DNA from: CAVYXK01 sp963708245
GTDB taxonomy: Bacteria; Pseudomonadota; Alphaproteobacteria; Acetobacterales; Acetobacteraceae
Direction of reading: 5' to 3'
Assembly: GCA_963708245.1 (NCBI GenBank)
Contig: OY970201.1
Coordinates: 4,836,001 to 4,900,000 of the forward strand
DNA length: 64,000 bases
The notes under the pieces were generated by a model that was not told the origin of the DNA, made no database searches, and saw nothing but the letters and a program-made list of their open reading frames with translations. The position numbers and the translations under genes were made by a program. Positions 43,985 through 55,662 of the stretch are shown here, piece after piece (the stretch's first letter is position 1; each line of letters opens with the position of its first letter).

Positions 43985-46900
43985 AACGACGCGCCGTCCG
44001 GCGGACGCCGTTCGACCTCAGTGGTAAGCGGCACCTCGAGCGTGCAATGAAGGCCGTCTGCAGCGAAATCCAGGGTCGCCTTGCCCGCCAGTTCATACTC
44101 CACGCTGCGCGTGATGAACCCTGTCCCGAATCCGGATGACCTTGAGGGATCGACCGATGGGCCGCCGCCTTCGGTCCAGCTCAGCTCGAGCCGCCGGGGA
44201 TTTGCTGGATCGGCGTCAAGCTGCCTCCAGCGGATCTCGACGCGCCCGCCGGGCTTCGACAGGGCACCGTACTTGGATGCGTTTGTTGCCAGCTCGTGGA
44301 ACACCATGCCGAGTGTCGTCGCGGTATCCGAAGCCAGCCTGATCTCCGGACCATCAAGCACGACATCGTGCTTGCCGGCAGTCGCGTACGGTTCGAGCGC
44401 CGCTTCCATCAACGATCTCAGACTCGCACCGCTCGAGGCGCCCTCGGTCAACAGATCATGCGTCCGGCCCATCGCGCCGAGCCTGCCGAGGAATGCGGAG
44501 CGGAACTCCCCGACCGAGGATTGCCGCCGCGACATGCGTGTAGCAAGCGAACCGATCGTGGCCAGGATGTTCTTCACGCGATGTTGCAGCTCGGTTAGCA
44601 AGAACTGCTGCTGTGCCTCCGCGTGCTTCTGCGGCGAGATATCGACAATCGCGGCCACGGCGCCCCGGACGCCGCCATCTTCGGCCAATAGCGGGGTGGC
44701 GGAGACCAAGACATAGACGCTGTCGCCCCGCTGGTTTTCCAGGCGCCCCTGCCAGCTCGATACTGTCTCGCCCGCCCGTGCTGCGCGCGACAGCGGGTGT
44801 CTTTCCTGCGGCAATTCCTCGGCGCCCTCGAACAGCCGAAACGGCACAAGGCCGGGCTTCAAGCCCCGGTGCGAATCGTCGGCGCCCAACAGGTGCGCGG
44901 CGTAAGAGTTGACCATGACGTTCGGCTTTCCGTCGATCCCGCTGATCATCACGCCGACAGGAATGAGATCGAGGATGGTTTCCAGCTCGCCGATCCGCGT
45001 CCGCAGATCGCGGGCCAGTTCGTTGATCCGGGCCTCAGCGACCGAAATGCGCGTGATGTCTGTGAAGGTCATCACCACGCCGCTGATGACATTGTCGGCG
45101 GTCCGGTATGGTAGCATGCGCATCATGTAGCGGGTGTCGTTCTCATTGCTCCTGACTGGCCGTTCGGTTGCCGCCAGGGTCCTCAGTACCCGCTCGGCGT
45201 CCTCCTGAATCGTGTCGATGTCGAAGCGTGAACGGATCTGCATGATCGGGCGACCGACATCGCTCTCGACCAGCCAGAACACGTCTTTCGCCGCTGGGGT
45301 GAAGTTCTTTATCGTGAGGGTCCTGTCGAGGAACACGGTGGCGATCTGGGTGCTCTCGAGAAGGTTGCTCATGTCGTTGTTTGCGCGGCTTAACTCCTCG
45401 ACCCTTGCATTGAGCTCGGCGTTGACCGTCTGCAGTTCCTCGTTGATCGATTGCAGCTCTTCCTTGGAGGTCTCCAGCTCCTCGTTGGTCGATTGCAGCT
45501 CCTCGTTGATCGACTGCAGCTCCTCGTTACTGGACTTCAATTCCTCGTTCGACAACTCCAGCTCCTCGCTTGTTGTCTGTAGCCGCTCCCTGGTGGCGCG
45601 CAGCTCGGCTTCAAGCTGACGCACGCTGGTTTCCTCGACATTTTCGCCTTCAGCGGCCTCGGCATCGACGGTTGGTTTGATGCCGCCGAGGTCCTGGAAA
45701 ACGACCATGTAGAGGTCATCCGCAGGGCTTCCGAAGCGGAGCGGCTGGACATAAAGATCGATCTCCTGCCTGCCGCCATTGGTGCTGATGTTCACCTTCG
45801 CCTGCACGGCCAGCTGGCCGCTGTCGATCGTCCTGTGGATCGCCGCCCGCAGCTCCAGGCGCAGCCCAGGACGCGCCATGTTGAATATATTCGTGTCCGG
45901 GACACCGGGAGGCAGCTCAAGATACTTGCCAGTGCGGCCGGATGATTGCAGCAGATCTCCCTCGGCATTGATCACGACGAAGGCCGGCGCGAAACGCTCG
46001 AGAAGCTGACGTTCGGCGGTCGCTTTGAGAGTTGGCTCCGCGGCAGGGGCAGGGTGTCGCGAAACCGGCAGAGAGCGAAGCGGCGGATTCGGCGCAGTCA
46101 GTGGAAATTCCGGCACCCGTCGATCCTGAAGCCCGCGGCGACGGAAGATGCGATGCGCCTTATCGACTGTCCCGAACAGGCGAGAGTGCCGGGTCACGTT
46201 CTCCGACGTGCCAAGGAACAGGTACCCGTTCTGGGCAAGCGCATAGTGGAACAGAGGAATCACCCGGTCCTGGAGTTCGCCGCTGAGATAGATCAGCAGA
46301 TTACGGCAGGAGATCAGATCCAGTTTCGAGAACGGCGCATCGCGCAACAGATTGTGCAGCGAGAACAGGCAGATCTCGCGAAGCTCGGTGGCGACCCTGT
46401 AGGTGCCGTCTTCGCAGAGGAAATAGCGCTCCAGCCGCTGAACCGGAACGTCTTTTGCAATCGTCGCCGGGTAGCGGCCGATGCGTGCGATGTCGAGCGC
46501 ATGTTCATCGATATCGCTTGCGAACACCTGCAGCCTCGGCATTGCCTCCGATTTTGGCGCGTACTCGCGCAGCAGGATGGCGATCGAGTAGGCTTCCTCC
46601 CCCGTGGCGCAGCCCGATACCCAGACGCGGACCGCGTCGTCGGGTCCCTTGTCCTTGAACAAATTCGGCATCACCTCGCGTTCCAGGGCGGCGAAGGCGT
46701 TGGGGTCGCGGAAGAAATTGGTGACCCCGATCAGCAGGTCCTGGAACAGCAGCATCACCTCACGACTGTCCCGGCGAAGGCGAGTGATGAACTCCGATAG
46801 GTCGTCGATCTGCAGGACGTGCATCCGCCGCTGTATGCGGCGCACGATCGTGCGATCCTTGTAGTCACTGAAGTCGTGGCCGGTCTGCGCGCGTAGGATG

Positions 46901-47601
46901 GCGGTGATCTGATGGAGCTGGTTGGCGTCGTCGGACTGGGCGCCTTCACCGCGCTTGCGATTCTCCAATCGCGTCACATGGCCGAAATAATCGACAAGCT
47001 TCGCCGGCATCTCTTCGGCGCGCAGGACGAAATCGACGAGCCCGGTAGCCACTGCGCTTCGCATCATCCCGTCGTACTCGGCTTCCGACTGCGCGAGTGT
47101 GAGGCCGCCACCTTCCTTGATCGCCCGCAGTCCCAGCGTTCCGTCGCTGCCGGTGCCGGACAGAATGACGCAAGCGGCATTTTCCGCCTGGTCGCGAGCC
47201 AACGAGGTGAAGAACTCGTCGATCGGGTTGCGCTGTCCGCGCGGTGCGGCTGGGCGAGCGAGCAGCAGGTGGCCGTCGCGGATCGTCAGTGCGGCATTGG
47301 GGGGAATGACATACACATGATCGGGCTCGACCGCCGTATCGTCCTCGATCTGCGTGACAGGGAGCGACGTGCTGCGCGCCAGTACCTCGGGGAGCACGCT
47401 GGCATGGTGCGGGTCGAGATGCAGCACGACGACGAAGGCCATGCCGGAGGTGGGGGCGACATTCGGGAACAGGCGCCGCAGGGCATCGATTCCACCGGCG
47501 GACGCACCGATGCCAACGATCGGAAAGCCGAGGTCCGCCCGCGCCGGAAGCAGCTCATCCGGCTGTGCAGGCGTTGTCGTCTCGTCGTTCTCCCCTGCCA
47601 T
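43981..47601 (-). CDS. CheB-CheR-PAS-HWE histidine kinase hybrid
   Basis: A 1,206-residue cytoplasmic fusion. Residues 26-205: CheB methylesterase with Ser34 (GIGASAGGIDAL), HLDPHH and SGTGSDGTLGL. Residues about 240-490: CheR methyltransferase (VWVSGCATGEEAYSIAILLR, DLISCRNLLIYL). About 640-740: a long repetitive coiled coil (STNEELETSKEELQSINEEL). Two PAS domains (about 750-975). C-terminal HWE/HisKA_2 kinase with His1007 (LTELQHRVKNILATIG) and ATPase motifs (VFHELATNASKYGAL). No chemoreceptor or CheA is nearby, so it is not classical chemotaxis; the architecture is typical of stress or light response in Alphaproteobacteria. Coupled to the response regulator at its end. Confidence 0.94.
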   Translation of the reverse strand: MAGENDETTTPAQPDELLPARADLGFPIVGIGASAGGIDALRRLFPNVAPTSGMAFVVVLHLDPHHASVLPEVLARSTSLPVTQIEDDTAVEPDHVYVIPPNAALTIRDGHLLLARPAAPRGQRNPIDEFFTSLARDQAENAACVILSGTGSDGTLGLRAIKEGGGLTLAQSEAEYDGMMRSAVATGLVDFVLRAEEMPAKLVDYFGHVTRLENRKRGEGAQSDDANQLHQITAILRAQTGHDFSDYKDRTIVRRIQRRMHVLQIDDLSEFITRLRRDSREVMLLFQDLLIGVTNFFRDPNAFAALEREVMPNLFKDKGPDDAVRVWVSGCATGEEAYSIAILLREYAPKSEAMPRLQVFASDIDEHALDIARIGRYPATIAKDVPVQRLERYFLCEDGTYRVATELREICLFSLHNLLRDAPFSKLDLISCRNLLIYLSGELQDRVIPLFHYALAQNGYLFLGTSENVTRHSRLFGTVDKAHRIFRRRGLQDRRVPEFPLTAPNPPLRSLPVSRHPAPAAEPTLKATAERQLLERFAPAFVVINAEGDLLQSSGRTGKYLELPPGVPDTNIFNMARPGLRLELRAAIHRTIDSGQLAVQAKVNISTNGGRQEIDLYVQPLRFGSPADDLYMVVFQDLGGIKPTVDAEAAEGENVEETSVRQLEAELRATRERLQTTSEELELSNEELKSSNEELQSINEELQSTNEELETSKEELQSINEELQTVNAELNARVEELSRANNDMSNLLESTQIATVFLDRTLTIKNFTPAAKDVFWLVESDVGRPIMQIRSRFDIDTIQEDAERVLRTLAATERPVRSNENDTRYMMRMLPYRTADNVISGVVMTFTDITRISVAEARINELARDLRTRIGELETILDLIPVGVMISGIDGKPNVMVNSYAAHLLGADDSHRGLKPGLVPFRLFEGAEELPQERHPLSRAARAGETVSSWQGRLENQRGDSVYVLVSATPLLAEDGGVRGAVAAIVDISPQKHAEAQQQFLLTELQHRVKNILATIGSLATRMSRRQSSVGEFRSAFLGRLGAMGRTHDLLTEGASSGASLRSLMEAALEPYATAGKHDVVLDGPEIRLASDTATTLGMVFHELATNASKYGALSKPGGRVEIRWRQLDADPANPRRLELSWTEGGGPSVDPSRSSGFGTGFITRSVEYELAGKATLDFAADGLHCTLEVPLTTEVERRPPDGASL

Positions 47602-47813
47602 CAGGTTACATCCTGCTCTCCGTCGCCGGGCTCGATTGCGGACATGTCATCGCGCAGCAGCCGACGGACGACCTCGGCATCTTCGTCATAGCCACGCGCC
47701 CGCTGCAACAAGTCCTCGGCCAGCGCGACCCGGCCTCGCGTGCGCTCCTGCTCTGCCATGCGGCGCGCCAGGGCCGCGCGCTCCTGATGCGCACCCATCA
47801 GGCTCCAGAGCAT
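47601..47813 (-). CDS. small helical protein upstream of the CheB-CheR kinase
   Basis: Seventy residues from ATG 47813: MLWSLMGAHQERAALARRMA, an amphipathic helical pattern rich in Arg/Ala/Leu (AEDLLQRARGYDEDAEVVRR), and a DDMSAIEPGDGEQDVT tail. Its stop overlaps the kinase start (TGATG), as accessory genes before CheB-CheR proteins often do. The frame is open up to 47978, but that upstream part overlaps the opposite-strand relic of an antitoxin-like regulator, so the shorter form is preferred. Function unknown. Confidence 0.55.
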   Translation of the reverse strand: MLWSLMGAHQERAALARRMAEQERTRGRVALAEDLLQRARGYDEDAEVVRRLLRDDMSAIEPGDGEQDVT

Positions 47814-47987
47814 CTGGCGATCCGGGAGATCGCGCGGCGCGCGGGCCGTGATGTGCGCGCCGTCCATAGTGACGTGCGGCTCTTGCATCGCTGCGGCGTC
47901 ATCGACAAAACCGACGACGGACGAATGGTATTGCCGTACAAGACGATCAAGTTCGATTTCACTTTCGAGGCACGGCACCCGTCATGA
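47800..47987 (+). pseudogene. HVO_A0114-type HTH regulator (antitoxin-like), C-terminal relic
   Basis: The plus strand reads HLAIREIARRAGRDVRAVHS, then DVRLLHRCGVIDKTDDGRMV and LPYKTIKFDFTFEARHPS to the stop at 47987. This is the winged HTH with the HTDV/VHSDV motif and the FPY..I..DF ending of HVO_A0114-family DNA-binding proteins, often paired with RelE-type toxins. The N-terminal half is not recognisable, and no toxin gene is next to it. It overlaps the small minus-strand gene at its 5' edge, suggesting a junction there. Confidence 0.55.
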
Positions 47988-48055
47988 CCTGGGCAGGCGG
48001 TTTTGGGAGTTCCGAGGCGTCAAACCCCCGCTCAGCGCAGCAGGAAGGCATGGGG

Positions 48056-48886
48056 ATGGCAGAGGAAGCCACGGTGCCGGTGCGGGACGTGCTGGTGTGG
48101 CTGTCACGGGTCGGTGATGATGAGGCGCGCCAGCTCCTTGTCGGCTGCTCGCTGGACGACGGCAGCAGCGACGAGGCGGTTCCGATCGTTGCCCTGGACG
48201 CCGAACGTAAAGCCGTGACGCTGGACGGCGGGCGACGTCTGTTGCTGGCGGGCGCGCGTGACGGTGCGGTCATCGATCCGCGGCCGGATGCGCCGCTGGT
48301 CCGCGCGGTTGCGGCACAGTGGACACCGGCCGAACGGACGGAGCGGGAGCAGCGTGCCGAGCTGGCGCAGGCGGGGATTGACGCGGACCGGCTTGCCTCC
48401 GGCGAGGACCGCCGGGCAGTGCTGGCGTTCTTGCGAATGATCGCAGAGGGTGAGCTGCCCGGCCCGGAAGAGCGGCGGCGGTTCTACCTGGCGTTGAGCG
48501 CGTCTGGAGAACCCGGGCTGGCGCGAGTCGGGGCACGCATCCTGGAGCAGCTTGCCGAGCAGTTCGCAGCGACCGGCAGCGTTCCGGATGACCTCTATTG
48601 GCGCCAAACCTGGTTCCTTCGGGCTTCCAGCCAGTTGCGCGAGGCGGTTGCGGCTTCGGACGCGCTGCACCTGGGCCAGGTCAAGGAACAAGGCTCCCGG
48701 AAGTTGCTGGCGACGACGCGGGCGGCGGCGTTGCTCGACCTGTTCGATGCGACCGGCGAGGCGAAGTGGCTGGCGTTGGCAGATCGCGCGGCGCGGGTCG
48801 CGTATGCGATCGCTCCGAACGACGAGGAGGTCAAGGTGGTTTATCGCCGGTTTCAAACGGTACGAGCACAGGCTGGGCGCGGGTGA
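48056..48886 (+). CDS. hypothetical protein, helical
   Basis: A 276-residue protein from ATG 48056, chosen because AGGAAGG lies 7 bases before it (the ATG at 48050 is too close). N-terminal 70 residues are mixed (VPVRDVLVWLSRVGDDEARQ, VTLDGGRRLLLAGARDGAVI); from about residue 100 the protein is helical with TPR-like spacing (RRAVLAFLRMIAEGELPGPE, LLDLFDATGEAKWLALADRA, YAIAPNDEEVKVVYRRFQTV). No catalytic motif or membrane segment. I do not recognise the family. Convergent with the Uma2 gene, with a palindromic repeat between. Confidence 0.65.
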   Translation: MAEEATVPVRDVLVWLSRVGDDEARQLLVGCSLDDGSSDEAVPIVALDAERKAVTLDGGRRLLLAGARDGAVIDPRPDAPLVRAVAAQWTPAERTEREQRAELAQAGIDADRLASGEDRRAVLAFLRMIAEGELPGPEERRRFYLALSASGEPGLARVGARILEQLAEQFAATGSVPDDLYWRQTWFLRASSQLREAVAASDALHLGQVKEQGSRKLLATTRAAALLDLFDATGEAKWLALADRAARVAYAIAPNDEEVKVVYRRFQTVRAQAGRG

Positions 48887-48897
48887 GGGCCCGCTCC

Positions 48898-48982
48898 TGT
48901 CATTGCGAGCCGGAAGGCAAAGGAATCTCCTTCGCCCGCGTGGACTGTTGAGAGATTGCTTCGCCTTCAGCTGACAATGACA
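48898..48982. repeat. 85-bp imperfect palindrome (MITE/REP-like)
   Basis: TGTCATTGCGAGCCGGAAGG... (48898 on) pairs with the sequence ending ...GCTGACAATGACA (48982). The arms of about 31 bases differ by a few mismatches and contain the GGCAAAGGAATCTC/GAGATTGCTTCGCC core known from dispersed palindromic units in many Proteobacteria. It sits between two convergent genes, a typical place for such elements. Confidence 0.75.
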
Positions 48983-49007
48983 AGGGGGCCGGTATTTTGA
49001 TGCGGCG

Positions 49008-49595
49008 CTAAGCGTTCGCCCCCGTGTCGTCTTCCGGCAGATCGACACCGTCGTAGAACTCCGCGACCGGGATTTCGATGCCGAACTCCGGCATCTGGAG
49101 CATGTCCCCGGCGGTTAGCGCGGTGGCTCGCCAGTCCTTATCGCCGGCCGAACGCTCGAAGACGGTGAGGCCAATGCTGGCGTGCTCCAGGATGATGTAG
49201 CGGCGGATTGAGGGGACAGCGCGATATTCGCGCAACTTCAGGATGCGGTCGATGCGGCCGGAAGTCGGGCTGAGGACCTCGAAGACGACGACAGGGCTTT
49301 CGACGAGATGCGATGTTCCTGGGTTTTTTGTGCAGGTGACAACCGCATCGGGGTAGCGAACTGCATCGCCGACGGTCGCCACGCCGGCATCGGGGCCGAG
49401 AGGCCTGCAGGCGCTGCCGAGCAAGCGTGTGCGTAGAGCGAAGTGGATGTTCTGGGTCATCTGGCTGTGGTTGACCGTGCCGCCGGTCATGGCGACCGGC
49501 TGGAAGCCGTCGAACTCATAGCGGAGGTCCTGCGTTTGAGCCCAGTCGAAGAACTGCTGGCGCGTCATCCGCGGCTTACGGAGGGCGATGTTCAT
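49008..49595 (-). CDS. Uma2-family (DUF820) protein
   Basis: A 195-residue protein of the Uma2 family, which has a PD-(D/E)XK-type fold and is amplified in some bacteria; the function is not established. Core motifs: YEFDGFQPVAMTGGTVNHSQ, LGPDAGVATVGDAVRYPDAV (DVVV-type aspartate), VVVFEVLSPTSGRIDRILKL with the E and K residues, and a C-terminal SIRRYIILEHASIGLTVFER. ATG 49595 precedes the conserved start MNIALRKPRMTRQQFFDWAQ. It lies 61 bases after the LLM oxidoreductase gene. A truncated relative is at 5080-5479. Confidence 0.88.
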   Translation of the reverse strand: MNIALRKPRMTRQQFFDWAQTQDLRYEFDGFQPVAMTGGTVNHSQMTQNIHFALRTRLLGSACRPLGPDAGVATVGDAVRYPDAVVTCTKNPGTSHLVESPVVVFEVLSPTSGRIDRILKLREYRAVPSIRRYIILEHASIGLTVFERSAGDKDWRATALTAGDMLQMPEFGIEIPVAEFYDGVDLPEDDTGANA

Positions 49596-49656
49596 GACGG
49601 CAGCATAGCACGACTCTGGCACGGGTGGAATCGGCAGCCAGGCCCGATCACTGCCG

Positions 49657-50709
49657 CTATGCCAACCTCGGCAGCACCGCTTCCCCAAACAGTCGCATTG
49701 AGGCTTCCGCGGCGGCAAGCGGGATGTCGTTGAAATTCACCTGCAACGACGCGATTTCGAACTTGCCGATCTGCCGGCGATAGGTCGCGACCGTGTCCAG
49801 GATGCGGGCGGGCGTGCCGACCCAGGCGGCGCATTTCGCGACCTGCGTCTCGAAGGTCTCGCCGGCGAGTCCGGCGATCACCTTGTCATAACCCGGATAG
49901 TCGGCTGACGACGCCCCCGCGGTCCAGTCTGACGCAGCATCGACCAACGAGCGCAGATAGCGGTTGAGCGGTTCGCGGGCAATGCACTCGGCCTCTGCCT
50001 GGTCGCGGTGGCAGAACATGTGGAACGCCAACATCACCGTGCCCGGGCCGCGGTGGCCGGCGCGGGCGCGGGACTCGCGATAGGCGGCGATCAGCTCGGC
50101 CATGGCGCCGCCGGCCATCGGGATCGCCATCACGCCGTGTCCCGCGGCACCGGCGCGTTCGAACGATTCGCGCGTGGCGAGAGCGGCGACATAGAAGGGC
50201 GGGCGTGGCTGCTGGGTCGGGCGTGGCAACGACGTCACATTGCGGAAACTGTGGAAGCGCCCGGTCGAGGTGACGTTCTCCTGTTCCAGCAGCAGGCGCA
50301 CCTGTTCCATGCCTTCGTCGAAGCGGGCGCGGCTTTCGTCGAGTGCCACGCCGAAGCGGGCGAATTCGTGCGGCAGGAAAGCACGGGCGAAACCGATATC
50401 CAGCCGGCCGTCGCAGAGTGCGTCCAGCATCGCCAGCTCGCCGGCAAGTTTCAGCGGGTTGTTGAAGGCGGGCAGCACCGCGCCGGTGACCAACCGAGCC
50501 CGTCGCGTAGCCTGCGCGGCGGCGGCGAGGAACACGACCGGGTTGGGACTGTAGCCGCCATAGGGGTGGAAATAATGTTCGACCGTGCGCACGTGGCTGT
50601 AGCCGTAGCGGTCGCATAGGGTGACGAGCCGCAGCGCTTCCTGCCAGTAGTCGCGGGCGCATTTTGTCGCCGGGCCGACGTCCGGGAAGAACTGGATGCC
50701 GACGTCCAC
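49657..50709 (-). CDS. LLM class flavin-dependent oxidoreductase
   Basis: A 350-residue TIM-barrel flavin monooxygenase of the luciferase-like family. MDVGIQFFPDVGPATKCARD, then the F420/FMN-binding pattern VRTVEHYFHPYGGYSPNPVV, LVTGAVLPAFNNPLKLAGEL and LDIGFARAFLPHEFARFGVA. Substrates in this family include alkanesulfonates, nitrilotriacetate and long-chain alkanes; none can be assigned. It starts 3 bases after the yqhA stop, the third gene of an acnA-yqhA-LLM operon. Confidence 0.87.
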   Translation of the reverse strand: MDVGIQFFPDVGPATKCARDYWQEALRLVTLCDRYGYSHVRTVEHYFHPYGGYSPNPVVFLAAAAQATRRARLVTGAVLPAFNNPLKLAGELAMLDALCDGRLDIGFARAFLPHEFARFGVALDESRARFDEGMEQVRLLLEQENVTSTGRFHSFRNVTSLPRPTQQPRPPFYVAALATRESFERAGAAGHGVMAIPMAGGAMAELIAAYRESRARAGHRGPGTVMLAFHMFCHRDQAEAECIAREPLNRYLRSLVDAASDWTAGASSADYPGYDKVIAGLAGETFETQVAKCAAWVGTPARILDTVATYRRQIGKFEIASLQVNFNDIPLAAAEASMRLFGEAVLPRLA

Positions 50710-50712
50710 GGT

Positions 50713-51255
50713 TCAGTGTTCCCCCGAGAGCTTGTCCATGAGCGCCAGCAGCACGCCGGTGATGCCGATGCCGAGCAGGATGGCGAGCTGCCACAGTGCC
50801 TGTGTGGCCGTAGTCTTATCCACGTGCAGGAACGTCTCGAGGATCTGTATGGTGGCGATCGCCGTGATTGAGCCGATCAACCGCAGCTTGATTGCGCCGA
50901 ACCCGAGGTCGCTGAATTCCGACCGTGCGCCGCGGGCGAGCAACGGTCCGATCACTGCCTGCCACCCGGCGAACACGACGATCAGCACGAGATTGGCGAC
51001 CAGCGCGATGTCCACGAGCTGGAGCACGTTTAGCATCTCCTCGGTCGCTGACATCTCCAGCAAGCCGTGTGCCCCCTCGACAAATTTCTGCACGAACTTG
51101 ACGGCGAGCAGGACGACCGACGCGAGCAGGCCGAGATAGATCGGCGCCACCAACCAGCGCGTGGTCAGCAGCACGCGGCCGAGATTGCGTTCGAGACGCT
51201 CGACAAGCGCGTCATCGACGCGCGGAGCGACCTTCTCGCCCGCTGCGCCCAGCAT
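50713..51255 (-). CDS. yqhA: YqhA/UPF0114 family membrane protein
   Basis: A 180-residue integral membrane protein with about four transmembrane helices: TTRWLVAPIYLGLLASVVLL (TM1), MLNVLQLVDIALVANLVLIV (TM2), AIKLRLIGSITAIATIQILE (TM3) and LWQLAILLGIGITGVLLALM (TM4). RWLVAPIYLGL and SxxxEFSDLGFG are family hallmarks. Function unknown. ATG 51255 lies 4 bases from the acnA stop; the frame stays open upstream but overlaps acnA. Confidence 0.88.
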   Translation of the reverse strand: MLGAAGEKVAPRVDDALVERLERNLGRVLLTTRWLVAPIYLGLLASVVLLAVKFVQKFVEGAHGLLEMSATEEMLNVLQLVDIALVANLVLIVVFAGWQAVIGPLLARGARSEFSDLGFGAIKLRLIGSITAIATIQILETFLHVDKTTATQALWQLAILLGIGITGVLLALMDKLSGEH

Positions 51256-51259
51256 CGGT

Positions 51260-53965
<2,706 letters not shown>

Positions 53966-54162
53966 TGCCCGTTCGTCCTTGCCGGAAGGACGCCCCCTTG
54001 TTGTGTGGGGCGGCGCAGCGTGGTTAAGGGCGCGGGCCGCCTCGGGTAGGAAATGGTCGCTGGCGGCGCGGCTTTAACCACACCGGCCGGGGATCGTCCA
54101 CACGGCCCCCGTGACGCGATGATCCGGCCAATGGCGGCCCATGGGCGACAAGGTGGCGCGGC

Positions 54163-54756
54163 GTGTTGCAGGTGGACGGCGTGGCGGCGTTCCGGGGCGG
54201 GCGGCTGGTGTTCCGCGACCTCGGCTTCAGCGTGCCGGCGGGCGGGGCGTTGACCCTGACCGGGCCGAATGGAGCTGGCAAATCGACGCTGCTGCGGTTG
54301 TTGGCCGGACTATTGCCTCCAGCAGCCGGGCGGGTGTTGTGGCAGGGGCAGGATGCGCTGTCCGATCCGCCGCAGCACGCAAGGCGGATCGCCTATGTCG
54401 GGCATCAGGACGCGGTGAAGCCGGGACTGACCGCGGTGGAGAATCTGGCTTTTGCGGCCCGGATCGGAGGGGTCGAGGTGGCAGCCGGGCTGGCGGCGAT
54501 GGGGCTGGCCGCGCTCGCCGACCTGCCGGCACGGATGCTGTCGGCCGGGCAGCGGCGGCGGCTTGCGCTGGCGCGGCTTGCGCTGTCCCCGGCACCGCTT
54601 TGGCTGATCGATGAGCCGACGCTCGGGCTGGACGTACGCGCCACTGAGCTGTTCGAGGACCTGGTATCGAAGCATCGCCGCTACGGCGGCGTGGTCGTGG
54701 CGGCGACGCATACGGCGTTGCCGCTGCCCGGAGCGACGGAGCTGCGGCTGGGATGA
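54163..54756 (+). CDS. ccmA: heme exporter ATP-binding protein CcmA
   Basis: A 197-residue ABC ATPase for cytochrome c maturation; with CcmB (and CcmC/D elsewhere) it drives release of holo-CcmE. Walker A TGPNGAGKSTLLRLLAGLLP, signature MLSAGQRRRLALARLAL, Walker B PLWLIDEPTLGLD, switch His in VVAATHTALPLPG. GTG at 54163 begins the conserved LQVDGVAAFRGGRLVFRDLG. The stop overlaps the ccmB start by 4 bases. Strongly G/C-rich codon use. Confidence 0.93.
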   Translation: MLQVDGVAAFRGGRLVFRDLGFSVPAGGALTLTGPNGAGKSTLLRLLAGLLPPAAGRVLWQGQDALSDPPQHARRIAYVGHQDAVKPGLTAVENLAFAARIGGVEVAAGLAAMGLAALADLPARMLSAGQRRRLALARLALSPAPLWLIDEPTLGLDVRATELFEDLVSKHRRYGGVVVAATHTALPLPGATELRLG

Positions 54757-55415
54757 GCCGGTTCGGCACCGTGCTGAGCCGCGAGCTGCGCCTTTCGCTG
54801 CGTCACGCCGGCGACACGGTTGCGGCATTGCTGTTCTTCCTGCTGGTCGCGGCGCTGTTCCCCCTGGCGGTCGGACCCGGGCCGGCGATGCTGGGCCGCA
54901 TCGCGCCGGGCATAATTTGGGTGGCGGCGCTGCTGGCCGCGTTGCTGCCGCTCGACCGGCTGTTTGGCGCGGATTTCGAGGACGGGTCGCTCGACCTGCT
55001 GCTTCTGTGCGGGCTGCCGGCAGCCGGCGTGGCCGGGGCGAAGGCCGCCGCGCATTGGCTGGTGACCGGGCTGCCGCTGCTGCTTGCGGCGGCGCCGCTG
55101 GCCGAGATGCTACGTCTGCCGGCGGTGGCGTTGCCGGCCTTGCTGGTTGGGTTGGTACCAGGGACGGCGTTGCTCTCGCTGCTCGGCACGACTGGGGCGG
55201 CGATCGTGCTAGGAGCGCGGCGGGGCGGGGTGCTGCTGCCGCTACTGGTCCTGCCGCTTTCCGTCCCGGTGCTGATCTTCGGTGCCGCCGCGGCCGCGGC
55301 GGCGGCCGAGGGGTCGAGCCCCAAGCCGGACCTGTTGCTACTGGCTGCATTGTTGGCTGGGGCCTTGCCTCTGTGTCCTATCGCCGCGGGCGCCGCGCTG
55401 CGGGCTGTGGAGTGA
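54753..55415 (+). CDS. ccmB: heme exporter permease CcmB
   Basis: A 220-residue inner-membrane protein with six hydrophobic segments (ALLFFLLVAALFPLAVGPGP, GIIWVAALLAALLPLDRLFG, TGLPLLLAAAPLAEML, VLLPLLVLPLSVPVLIFGAA). The family motif FEDGSLDLLLLCGLP and the P-rich loop LPLSVPVLIFG are present. Overlaps ccmA by ATGA. ccmC and later genes are not in this window; the next gene is unrelated. Confidence 0.92.
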   Translation: MSRFGTVLSRELRLSLRHAGDTVAALLFFLLVAALFPLAVGPGPAMLGRIAPGIIWVAALLAALLPLDRLFGADFEDGSLDLLLLCGLPAAGVAGAKAAAHWLVTGLPLLLAAAPLAEMLRLPAVALPALLVGLVPGTALLSLLGTTGAAIVLGARRGGVLLPLLVLPLSVPVLIFGAAAAAAAAEGSSPKPDLLLLAALLAGALPLCPIAAGAALRAVE

Positions 55416-55662
55416 TTGGGCATGTCGATGCGACCAGCCGATAATCACTCCTTTGGTCTCGGGGCATTGCATCCGTACCTGTTTACGCGGGCATGACACG
55501 GAGAGCCGGTAAGGCCGGCCGAGGGTCGGGGACGCATCGACATTGCGGTTTCAGTTTGCCGTTAAGGGTCGATCGCGTTTATTGATAAGGGCGGGCTCCG
55601 ATGAGCCTGGTCGCGGGGCTTCAGCGGTCGACACGATTTTAGGGGGAGAATTTTCCCGGGCG

